A stretch of 33,275 nt of DNA from Porticoccaceae bacterium (GTDB lineage: Bacteria; Pseudomonadota; Gammaproteobacteria; Pseudomonadales; Porticoccaceae), in the NCBI GenBank assembly GCA_019090225.1, contig JAHRWI010000181.1, positions 1 through 33,275 of the forward strand, read 5' to 3'. Under the pieces are notes generated by a model. It was not told where the DNA came from and ran no database searches. It saw only the letters and a program-made list of their open reading frames with translations. The first letter of the stretch is position 1. The number at the start of each line of letters is the position of its first letter. The position numbers and the translations under genes are program-made. Shown piece after piece: positions 27,280-33,275 of this stretch.

Positions 27280-29010
27280 TTAATCCTTCGTCGTTCGGTT
27301 GGCTTCTTCCAGACTAATTATACCTTCAGCTGTCTTTTTAAGTGCGGCCTGGCGCAAAGTTCTAAAACCTTCTTGCTTGCCTAATTCGGCTATGTCTATT
27401 GAGCTACCTCCTTCCATAATCAGTTTTGACATGGCTGGGGTGATTTTTAGTACCTCATAAAGCCCAATTCTACCTTTGTAGCCACGGGCACATTTGTCGC
27501 AGCCTTTGGGTTGAAATATTGTTATTTCATCGAAAGGAATACTAATGTTTTCGAAACCTTCTTCTTGTAAGACCTTATCAGGGATATCGTTGCGGGGCTC
27601 TTTGCAATGGGGGCATAATTTGCGTGCCAGGCGCTGAGCAATAATTAAGCTCACAGAGGTAGCGACGTTGAAGGATGCTACCCCCATATTTTGCAAGCGG
27701 GTCAATGTTTCAGGAGCACTATTTGTGTGCAGGGTCGATAAGACCATGTGCCCAGTTTGAGCGGCCTTAATAGCAATTTCCGCAGTTTCCAGATCGCGAA
27801 TTTCGCCGACCATCACGACATCGGGATCCTGGCGCAGGAAAGCTCTTAGAGCTTCGGCAAAGGTCAGACCAACCCGTGCATTTACCTGTACCTGATTAAT
27901 GCCTTCGAGATTAATTTCAATTGGATCTTCAGCGGTGGATATATTACGTTCTTCTGTGTTGAGGATATTTAATCCGGTATAGAGCGATACAGTTTTACCC
28001 GAGCCGGTCGGTCCGGTCACCAAAATCATGCCCTGATGCTGGTGCAAAGTATCCAGGTAGGCCTGTTGCTGGTCTGCTTCATAGCCCAGTGCTTCAATAC
28101 CCATTTGGGCACTGCTGGGGTCGAGGATACGCAAGACGATTTTTTCGCCATATTGAGTGGGTAGCGTGTTAACACGAAAATCGATGGCCCTTGTCTTGGA
28201 GATTTTTAACTTGATCCGCCCATCCTGCGGCACCCGCCGTTCGGAGATGTCCATCCGCGACATCACTTTTAGGCGAGCGGCAAAGCGGTTGGCCATGTTG
28301 ATGGGCGGATTGGTAATTTCTTCGAGAATGCCATCGGTACGAAACCGCACTCTATAGCTGTATTCATAGGGTTCGAAATGAATATCTGATGCGCCTTTTT
28401 TAATGGCGTCGAGGAGTAATTTGTTGACAAAACGTACTATCGGGGCGTCATCTTCGTCGGACGATTCCTCGCTTTGCTGATTGGCATCCTCAAAACTGTC
28501 GATTTCCAGGTTGTCGAGCTGGATATCATCTAATTGACCAAGGGCGTCTCCAAGATTGTTCTCGCCCTGCTCAAGATAGGCCTCAATGGCGACCTTAAGT
28601 TTATCGTATTCGACGACAATCACGTCGACAGAGGCTCCGACATTGAAGCGGATTTCATTAATAGTGTGATGATTAGTCGGGTCGCAGACGGCTATTTGAA
28701 GGCGGTTGGCCTTGAACGATAACGGCAGAGCCATATGCTTGCTCATCAGACTAGCATCGACCAGGCCAGCAGGGCACTTAGCGAGATTCAGGTAATCGAG
28801 ATCAAATAGAGGTACCCCAAACTCGTGGGCTGTAATATCGGCTACTTGAGAGGCACTCAGTGTCTCGCTTTGCACCAGATGCTGAACCAGCGAAACTCCG
28901 GTCGATTCGCAGGCTTTGAGTGCTTCATGGGCACCAGTTTCATCGAGTAGCCCGTCGTTGACAAGGCGCCGGGACAAGCCCTGTAAGATAGTGTTAGCTA
29001 GATTATTCAT
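27280..29010 (-). CDS. pilB: Type IV pilus extension ATPase PilB
   Basis: PilB is the hexameric ATPase that powers pilus extension. The 576-residue product has an N-terminal MshEN/N1 domain, an acidic linker (around LGDALGQLDDIQLDNLEID), Walker A GPTGSGKT, the Asp box and Walker B region VMVGEIRDLETAEIA, the His box TGHMVLSTLHTN, and a four-cysteine zinc motif (CPHC and CDKC). It heads the - strand pilBCD operon and is divergent from pilA across a 468-nt gap. No clear promoter for it was found. Confidence 0.98.
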   Translation of the reverse strand: MNNLANTILQGLSRRLVNDGLLDETGAHEALKACESTGVSLVQHLVQSETLSASQVADITAHEFGVPLFDLDYLNLAKCPAGLVDASLMSKHMALPLSFKANRLQIAVCDPTNHHTINEIRFNVGASVDVIVVEYDKLKVAIEAYLEQGENNLGDALGQLDDIQLDNLEIDSFEDANQQSEESSDEDDAPIVRFVNKLLLDAIKKGASDIHFEPYEYSYRVRFRTDGILEEITNPPINMANRFAARLKVMSRMDISERRVPQDGRIKLKISKTRAIDFRVNTLPTQYGEKIVLRILDPSSAQMGIEALGYEADQQQAYLDTLHQHQGMILVTGPTGSGKTVSLYTGLNILNTEERNISTAEDPIEINLEGINQVQVNARVGLTFAEALRAFLRQDPDVVMVGEIRDLETAEIAIKAAQTGHMVLSTLHTNSAPETLTRLQNMGVASFNVATSVSLIIAQRLARKLCPHCKEPRNDIPDKVLQEEGFENISIPFDEITIFQPKGCDKCARGYKGRIGLYEVLKITPAMSKLIMEGGSSIDIAELGKQEGFRTLRQAALKKTAEGIISLEEANRTTKD

Positions 29011-29315
29011 GGTTGAGATGATCGCACGTTTCGCCCTGTGCTAATGATTATTATTCTGCCCAGTTCATAAGCAGTGTCAGTTGTAAGCGCTCAGCCAATA
29101 GAGCCAGCACTAGAAAGCCCGTGTCGTAATGAAAAGCCCTGCAATTTTACGATAATAGCGACCTTTTGCAAGGTAACACATCACATAAGGCGTTTACACT
29201 GCTTAAGTACCTAAATAAGTGAAAGGGACATTTAAGATGGAGCGGAAAGCGGATGCGTAGGAGCAACGATTGAAAGCAGTGTGAGGTGAAATGTAAAGCA
29301 GGCTTTGTAACGATA

Positions 29316-29330
29316 TGACACAAAATGTCA
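29316..29330. promoter_or_regulatory. TGACA-N5-TGTCA inverted repeat, candidate PilR site
   Basis: A perfect 5-bp inverted repeat lies about 110-125 nt upstream of the start expected from the sigma-54 promoter. That is the usual distance for an enhancer-binding activator, and TGTC-containing sites are reported for PilR upstream of pilA in Pseudomonas. The link to PilR is inferred. Confidence 0.35.
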
Positions 29331-29415
29331 GTTAACGTCCGATATAGATGGCGAATGGCGGTGTGGGTTTCGTGAGTTAATCTCTTTAGCCTTTGTTATT
29401 GGGCTTGAGGAAAGT

Positions 29416-29431
29416 TGGCGCAGTTTATGCA
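29416..29431 (+). promoter_or_regulatory. Sigma-54 (RpoN) promoter of pilA
   Basis: TGGCGCAGTTTATGCA matches the -24/-12 consensus TGGCACG-N4-TTGCW, with GG and GC at the required 10-nt separation. It lies 48 nt before the pilA ATG, giving a leader of about 36 nt. RpoN control of pilA through PilS/PilR is established in Pseudomonas. Confidence 0.82.
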
Positions 29432-29478
29432 TTATCCCGTTCGCAAGGTTTAAAAAACATTCATGAAGGAGATACACC

Positions 29479-29913
29479 ATGCAAAAGACACACAAGCAAA
29501 AAGGTTTTACGTTGATCGAACTGATGATCGTAATTGCCATTATTGGTATTCTGGCCGCGATCGCGTTGCCCGCTTATCAGGATTATACGATTCGTACCAA
29601 GGTAACTGAGGGTGTTGGCTTATCCGGTGCCGCAAAACTGGCTGTTGCCGAAACTGCGCAGGCGCTCGGAATATTAGCCACCGCTGTCGACCAGACTAAT
29701 TCAGGTTATAACTTGTCAGGTAGTCCTAAGTATGTCTCGGGTATTACCATTGCCAATGGCGTTATTTCGGTTGTAACGGCAAATACCGGTGCAAGCACCG
29801 AGCCTGAATTAGATATCACTCCTGTCCAAGCCGCTCTGGATGATGTCGTTTCTTGGGAATGTTCGACGACGACTGGCGAATTTAAACACGTTCCTGCCGA
29901 ATGTCGTAACTAG
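29479..29913 (+). CDS. pilA: Type IV major pilin PilA
   Basis: PilA is the structural subunit of the type IV pilus. The leader ends KQKG and is cut by PilD before F10 of [20 protein letters not shown]; the mature Glu5 (E14) is present. The rest of the 144-residue protein includes the [15 protein letters not shown] helix end and a C-terminal disulfide loop between C128 and C142, ending ECRN. ATG at 29479 is 7 nt after AAGGAG. Transcription is probably RpoN dependent. A 14-nt tandem duplication spans the stop codon, and a perfect palindromic terminator follows. Confidence 0.97.
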   Translation: MQKTHKQKGFTLIELMIVIAIIGILAAIALPAYQDYTIRTKVTEGVGLSGAAKLAVAETAQALGILATAVDQTNSGYNLSGSPKYVSGITIANGVISVVTANTGASTEPELDITPVQAALDDVVSWECSTTTGEFKHVPAECRN

Positions 29914-29926
29914 AATGTCGTAACTA
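29899..29926 (+). repeat. 14-nt tandem duplication across the pilA stop codon
   Basis: GAATGTCGTAACTA occurs twice in direct succession. The first copy encodes the last residues of PilA and supplies the first two bases of TAG; the second is outside the gene. Without the duplication the stop would be TAA, so the protein would be unchanged. Confidence 0.85.
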
Positions 29927-29945
29927 ATAGTTAGGTTGATGATTT

Positions 29946-29977
29946 AAAAATAACCCCGGATATCCGGGGTTATTTTT
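29946..29977. terminator. Perfect palindromic bidirectional terminator after pilA
   Basis: The 32-nt sequence is a perfect inverted repeat with 16-nt arms: an A-run, TAACCCCGGAT, its complement, and a T-run. It ends pilA on the + strand and would work equally on the - strand. Confidence 0.92.
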
Positions 29978-30038
29978 ATGTCGGTTGATAAAAAGTGGGC
30001 TTGGATTCAAATAATAAACGCCTCACCTGGTGGGGTGG

Positions 30039-30236
30039 TCAAAGCGGTCTTCGGCCGGTAGGCTTCACGGTTTTTTCGGTCAACAAGTTTCTCAGATAAT
30101 CTGTCAATGGTAATCCTTTGTTGCTTCTGATTAAAACAAGTATTAGTTCGCCGGCGATAAGAAATACTGTTGGTGTCAGAAGCAGGTTCAGATAACAGAC
30201 TTGGAATAGTAGAGTGTCTGAGGTGGCAAAATGCAC
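30039..30236 (-). CDS. Possible membrane-protein remnant, 65 codons
   Basis: From a GTG this - strand ORF reads a hydrophobic stretch (VCYLNLLLTPTVFLIAGELILVLI) followed by a polar tail (RSNKGLPLTDYLRNLLTEK), which has the look of the end of a real membrane protein. The frame stays open for about 30 more codons upstream, to near 30334, without any usual start, so it could be the 3' end of a gene that lost its beginning. An RDD-type C-terminus is a weak guess. An AAGGAG lies 14 nt before the GTG, too far for good spacing. The terminator at 29946 would serve it. It may also be a chance ORF. Confidence 0.22.
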   Translation of the reverse strand: MHFATSDTLLFQVCYLNLLLTPTVFLIAGELILVLIRSNKGLPLTDYLRNLLTEKTVKPTGRRPL

Positions 30237-30273
30237 CTTAGATAGGGGATCTCCTTGGGAATTATTTTCGATG

Positions 30274-30291
30274 TTTTGTCGATTTTGTCGA
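30274..30291 (+). repeat. 9-nt tandem repeat in the leader of the GT-C-like gene
   Basis: TTTTGTCGA is repeated twice in tandem. The second copy supplies TTGTCG, which can act as a -35 box. Confidence 0.6.
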
Positions 30292-30312
30292 GGGGGAAAG
30301 TGGATATAAAAT
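30285..30312 (+). promoter_or_regulatory. Possible sigma-70 promoter of the GT-C-like gene
   Basis: TTGTCG, a 16-nt spacer and TAAAAT lie about 60 nt before the start of the gene. The matches are moderate. A promoter is expected here because a terminator separates this gene from pilA. Confidence 0.35.
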
Positions 30313-30370
30313 ATGCAAGGTATGATAAGTTTTTACAATGATGATCTACCTCGCCAGGGACTAGAAAGTG

Positions 30371-32437
30371 ATGCCTAATGGTAGTGAAGCAGTGTCGGCG
30401 GGTTGGTATGAGCTGCTTGAAGCCAGAAAACGGCCAGTTGTCGGCACTTTATTGTTGCTCTGTGTGGCAGTATTAATCATTACAGCTTTGCGTGATCCTG
30501 TCGATTATGACGGGTACTGGCATCTTCAAATGGGCAAGGACTGGATCGAAAACGGGCTGAGTCCTTACAAAGACCATTACAGCTTTACCCACCAGGATGA
30601 AACGATCAAATCGCCACCGGTAGTGTTCCAGGCCGGGCTTTATGTCATGGTTAAGTTGTTTGGTGATGTGCTCGGCTTCATCGTCGTTAAGCTCTTGGCT
30701 TTTTCCCTGGTTTTAGCTTGTATGGTTGCATGGCTTAGACAAATTAAGGCACCGACCTTGGTTTACTGTCTGGTGTTGCCTTTGCTAATCACACTGGTTC
30801 AGTTGCGCGCGCAAGTCAGGCCCGAATTAATTAGCTGGAGCCTGTCCATCATAGCCCTGATGCTCTACCATCGCGCCCGGTTGCGCCTTACTGTCACCGC
30901 AATCGCCCCGATTGTGGTGTTAATTATATTCTGGGTTAACTACCATTCATCTATTTTCGCCTATGTTATTTTTTTCGGTTTGTTTGTTGATATCGGTGTG
31001 AAACTGATTAAGCAAAAAAGTGGTGTTAGAGACTGGGTTGTGTGGAGCTGCTGGGGCTTAGTGCTGGTCGGGGCTGGTATGATTAACCACAATATGGCGC
31101 ATCCCGTCTACGGCGCGATAATGTTCCCTGATGTATGGAAAGCTCTTATCATGGAATACTACCCTCCATACGCACTGTTTAAGAGTTTTCCACCCATACA
31201 CGTATTGAGCTTGCTGACCCTTGCGTCAATAGCTATGGCCGTGTGGCAAAGAAAATTTGGTTATTTAGTATTTATTGGTGTCGCTCTGTACGGCGGTTTA
31301 TCAATGATTAGGTTAGTAACACCTATGGGTATTATATTCCTCGGAGTATTTGCTCATTTGCTGACCGATGCGAGAATCGAAGATGCCTTAAGAGCGTCAT
31401 CGGAGTGGTTTTCCAGGGTCGTTGCGGTGCTTTTAATAGTCATATTCCTGGTTCCAATGGCTTATGCTGTACTCTTTGCGCGATCAGCTATGTATGGAAA
31501 CATGCATACCCGAATGTTGTTTCCCAGTTCGTTAGTTTCTTACATGCGGGCAAACAACAAAACGGGCAGAATCTTTAACGAGTATCACTTGGGGGGATAC
31601 CTTATATATAAGCTTTCCCCCGAAAGTCAGGTTTATATTGATGGCAGGACAGGTATCCTCTATTCGCCGGAACATTTTGTAAGGCATAACGCGGCGAGAG
31701 ATAACGGAAAGCTTCTTGCCGATGAAATAGAGAAATATGATATCGATTTTGCTCTCCTCGAGAGTAGTGCTACTAACGCCTGGAATGTGTTGCAGTCTGG
31801 TGAGTTTGAATTGGATTTTGTCGATGCTAAATTCGCTCTCTATAGCCGAAATGCCCCTGCATTACCGGCTACAGGGAGGTTATGGGCAAGACCGTATTGC
31901 TGGATTGAAAATGACAAGCAAAGCTTACTTGAAGAATGGGAAATGGCGTCATCGCGTTTGCCATGGGCAGCCCCAGTTCTGCCACTCATGGAACGAGTTA
32001 ACGAATATGTCACTTCAGAAGACCCGTTAGCGTGGCTTGCAAGTCTGAGTCCAGATTTTACCTGGAATGATGATAGCAAACGATTTGTCGGCTATCGGGC
32101 GCTCGAATATGGATTGGGTAAGATGGCCATTGATCTATTTGATGGGGTAGCGGATAAAAGTTTGAAGGATTACCTGGCAACGGCGTTGGCTTATCTTCGA
32201 GACGGGCAAGTTGACGAGGCTGAGCAGACGCTAGACATAGTATCAAGGAAGGAGTGGCCCAGACGAGTATTCAACGATCTATTGATTATGCATGATTTGT
32301 TAACCGAAATTCAGCAACAACGGCCGTTAAGGTACATGAATAAAAAGTTTGTTGATGGGATAGCTGGGCAGGTAAGTTCGGCGAGGGCAAGCCAAGCTAA
32401 TGAACCCGTTAGTGCCAAGTCTTTTTGTGTTTACTAA
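30371..32437 (+). CDS. Polytopic GT-C-like membrane protein of unknown function
   Basis: The product is about 688 residues. After a short cytoplasmic N-terminus it has roughly ten transmembrane segments up to about residue 375, then a soluble C-terminal half ending in a helical, TPR-like stretch (LAYLRDGQVDEAEQTL). The first loop DYDGYWHLQMGKDWIENGLSP and the later FNEYHLGGYLIYKL...VYIDGR resemble a group of GT-C-fold glycosyltransferase-like membrane proteins that use polyprenyl-linked sugars; no enzyme activity can be assigned. Start: GTG 30368 or ATG 30371; the ATG aligns with the start of the inverted paralogue (MPNG versus MSNG) and is used. Its place beside pilA makes a role in pilin or surface glycosylation plausible, but that is inference. 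Confidence 0.72.
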   Translation: MPNGSEAVSAGWYELLEARKRPVVGTLLLLCVAVLIITALRDPVDYDGYWHLQMGKDWIENGLSPYKDHYSFTHQDETIKSPPVVFQAGLYVMVKLFGDVLGFIVVKLLAFSLVLACMVAWLRQIKAPTLVYCLVLPLLITLVQLRAQVRPELISWSLSIIALMLYHRARLRLTVTAIAPIVVLIIFWVNYHSSIFAYVIFFGLFVDIGVKLIKQKSGVRDWVVWSCWGLVLVGAGMINHNMAHPVYGAIMFPDVWKALIMEYYPPYALFKSFPPIHVLSLLTLASIAMAVWQRKFGYLVFIGVALYGGLSMIRLVTPMGIIFLGVFAHLLTDARIEDALRASSEWFSRVVAVLLIVIFLVPMAYAVLFARSAMYGNMHTRMLFPSSLVSYMRANNKTGRIFNEYHLGGYLIYKLSPESQVYIDGRTGILYSPEHFVRHNAARDNGKLLADEIEKYDIDFALLESSATNAWNVLQSGEFELDFVDAKFALYSRNAPALPATGRLWARPYCWIENDKQSLLEEWEMASSRLPWAAPVLPLMERVNEYVTSEDPLAWLASLSPDFTWNDDSKRFVGYRALEYGLGKMAIDLFDGVADKSLKDYLATALAYLRDGQVDEAEQTLDIVSRKEWPRRVFNDLLIMHDLLTEIQQQRPLRYMNKKFVDGIAGQVSSARASQANEPVSAKSFCVY
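30562..30639 (+). repeat. 78-nt inverted repeat, copy 1 (inside the GT-C-like gene)
   Basis: This stretch matches 32842-32919 in inverted orientation at 76 of 78 positions, including 61 identical bases in a row. Sequence on either side is much less alike (about 77% just upstream, less beyond), so the near-identity is local. Confidence 0.9.
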
Positions 32438-32605
32438 TAACTTTCTGCCCATGGATATTGTGCTTCGACAGAGGAGTTAGGGTGTTTGGTTGGACTGATA
32501 TGCTCAATCAAGTAATCGTCTGCTATAACTACTTTCGTTTATAAGACCGAATTTAGATCCGCGTACGACACCTTATTTCATATAATCGTGAGGCTATCAT
32601 CCTCT
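32438..32605. other. Gap after the GT-C-like gene, nothing assigned
   Basis: No gene, hairpin terminator or complete insertion sequence was recognised. It lies downstream of two genes or gene remnants that point towards each other. No open frame of note has recognisable content. Confidence 0.5.
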
Positions 32606-32810
32606 TCAGGGCTGCACCTTGATGATGTTCTCTAGACAGTAGCCCGATCCTCTTCTAGCCCCAACCATAAAGGTAACATCACAAGCCTTTCGCCCAAATT
32701 ATGGGTGTTTTTCAGGTCGCCAGAGCAGCGCCCGTATTTCTCTCCAATAGGTGAATTATGGAGCGGAATATAATGAAATACCGCGCCTATTCCACATTCT
32801 TAAAGCCGCC
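32606..32810 (-). pseudogene. 3' remnant of a DegT/DnrJ/EryC1/StrS (WecE-type) aminotransferase
   Basis: Read on the - strand from about 32808, the frame gives RL-stop-ECGIGAVFHYIPLHNSPIG, then EKYGRCSGDLKNTHNLGERLVMLPLWLGL. This matches the C-terminal part of PLP sugar aminotransferases that make dTDP-4-amino-4,6-dideoxygalactose (HYxPLHxSPxG and the LPLW motif). The end is damaged: after EDRATV a stop follows, but a one-base shift restores LENIIKVQP and a TGA at 32608, a normal family end. Only about 65 codons remain, with no PLP lysine, so it is nonfunctional. It abuts the GT-C paralogue remnant. WecE versus FdtB-like specificity cannot be told. Confidence 0.8.
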
Positions 32811-32821
32811 CCATTCGTCAA

Positions 32822-33107
32822 AGGTTTTTACAAGGATATGCAGCCCGGCCTGGAACGATACCGGTGGCGATTTGATCGTTTCATCCTGGTGGGTAAAGCT
32901 GTAATGGTCTTTGTAAGGAGTGAGTCCATTTTTGATCCAGTCTTTGCCCATCTAGAGATGCCAGTAGCCATCGTAGCCAATGGGGTTGCGGAGTGACATA
33001 ACTACTAAAATAGCGCTACAAACCACCACTGAGCCAATGGCAAACTGTCGATTGGATTCGAGTACTTGATACCAGTTTGCTGGACTATGCTGAGGGCCGT
33101 TTGACAT
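32822..33107 (-). pseudogene. Decayed 5' fragment of a paralogue of the GT-C-like gene
   Basis: From ATG 33107, preceded by GGAGCAGGAACAA, the - strand reads MSNGPQHSPANWYQVLESN and a transmembrane segment, then RNPIGYDGYWHL, aligned end to end with the start of the gene at 30371. A TAG at 32952-32954 replaces the expected Gln codon (CAA in the intact gene), and the frame then continues MGKDWIKNGLTPYKDHYSF through SPPVSFQAGLHILVKT before homology stops near 32820. About 95 of 688 codons are left. Beyond the break lies an aminotransferase remnant. The ORF-track start at 33140 is a TTG upstream of the real ATG. Confidence 0.85.
32842..32919 (-). repeat. 78-nt inverted repeat, copy 2 (inside the pseudogene)
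   Basis: Reverse-strand partner of 30562-30639, with only two mismatches. The two copies are inverted and about 2.2 kb apart, so homologous recombination between them could invert the intervening DNA. Confidence 0.9.
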
Positions 33108-33132
33108 TTGTTCCTGCTCCATTGTTTTTCTC

Positions 33133-33152
33133 GCAGCCAACTAATTGGCTGC
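33133..33152. other. Perfect hairpin upstream of the decayed paralogue
   Basis: GCAGCCAA-CTAA-TTGGCTGC is an 8-bp perfect stem with a 4-nt loop, 26 nt before the paralogue's ATG on the - strand. No T-run follows it on either strand, so it is not a typical terminator. It could be a leader structure or an operator. Confidence 0.45.
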
Positions 33153-33261
33153 CGCTGGCCATACAGTTTTAGATTTATGCTTTTCTGGCTGCAACAAACA
33201 GACTCCCACCGATGCAATTAGGTAAGAATTTGTTAAGTTTGTTTTCGAAAATTGAAATATA

Positions 33262-33275
33262 AAGGAGTATCTTGC
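33262..33275 (+). promoter_or_regulatory. Possible ribosome binding site of a gene leaving the window
   Basis: AAGGAG is followed 4 nt later by TTG (33272) at the edge of the window. A + strand gene may begin here or just beyond, but the sequence ends too soon to tell. The 33153-33261 stretch before it shows no gene. Confidence 0.25.

Larger units (their letters stand above)
29011..29478. other. pilB-pilA divergent intergenic region (468 nt)
   Basis: No gene is supported; the - strand ORF 29328-29540 is a shadow of the pilA start. On the + strand it holds a sigma-54 promoter and a TGTCA inverted repeat (listed separately). No tRNA, which some pseudomonads carry next to pilA, was seen. The pilB promoter is presumed to lie in the 29011-29200 part but no convincing boxes were found. 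Confidence 0.6.

Noticed and set aside
28490-28560. 5-residue periodicity (QLDDI, QLDNL, EIDSF) in the PilB linker, similar to the 15-nt arrays.
   Set aside because: Acidic D/L-rich linkers at this place are typical of PilB, and the DNA units are not alike enough to claim a tandem repeat.
29328-29540. - strand ORF of 70 codons upstream of pilA.
   Set aside because: It is antisense to the pilin signal sequence and the RpoN promoter; the hydrophobic start comes from the reversed pilin helix.
32520-32600. Possible insertion-sequence end near GATCCGCGTACGACACC.
   Set aside because: No matching inverted end, target duplication or transposase was found in the window.
32751-32996. + strand ORF of 81 codons in the accessory region.
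   Set aside because: The opposite strand of this stretch carries clear homology to the GT-C-like gene and an aminotransferase, so this frame is a shadow.

Overview
The window is a chromosomal segment of a gammaproteobacterium outside the enterics. Gene order (complete dcw cluster, then lpxC, an M23 peptidase, secA, argJ, mutT-like, yacG-coaE, pilD-pilC-pilB and divergent pilA) matches the Pseudomonas/Cellvibrionales-type arrangement. MurE carries the meso-diaminopimelate DNPR signature and lpxC is present, so this is a Gram-negative diderm. I cannot name the genus from sequence alone.

Region 1 (1-17420, + strand) is the division and cell wall cluster: mraZ (5' end cut by the window), rsmH, ftsL, ftsI, murE, murF, mraY, murD, ftsW, murG, murC, ddlB, ftsQ, ftsA, ftsZ. 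Most genes overlap by 1-11 nt, implying translational coupling; the larger gaps are mraY-murD, ftsQ-ftsA and ftsA-ftsZ. Together they make UDP-MurNAc-pentapeptide, convert it to lipid II, polymerise and crosslink septal peptidoglycan, and assemble the Z ring. A strong intrinsic terminator follows ftsZ. Region 2 (17547-24160, +) holds lpxC (lipid A), a membrane-anchored M23 peptidase where enterics have secM, secA, argJ and a MutT-type Nudix gene.

Region 3 (24239-29010, - strand) holds yacG, coaE and the type IV pilus genes pilD, pilC and pilB. Divergent pilA follows, with a good sigma-54 promoter, a TGTCA inverted repeat upstream, and a perfect palindromic terminator. Region 4 (29978-33275) is accessory DNA. 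It contains a 689-codon GT-C-like membrane protein gene, an inverted decayed paralogue of its 5' end, a decayed 3' end of a WecE-type sugar aminotransferase, and some unassigned DNA. This looks like a rearranged surface glycan or pilin glycosylation locus.

The least expected pattern is a set of 15-nt (5-codon) degenerate tandem repeats at three places in the essential wall cluster: the 3' end of ftsI, an in-frame insertion in murE, and the mraY-murD spacer, where six units also read as a 41-codon micro-ORF. The murE and spacer units look related in DNA and peptide. Unusual inserts also occur in MurC and SecA, and a weaker 15-nt echo opens the mutT-like gene. This could be a dispersed in-frame repeat family, but only a genome-wide search can show that. 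No tRNA, rRNA, CRISPR array or intact mobile element was seen.
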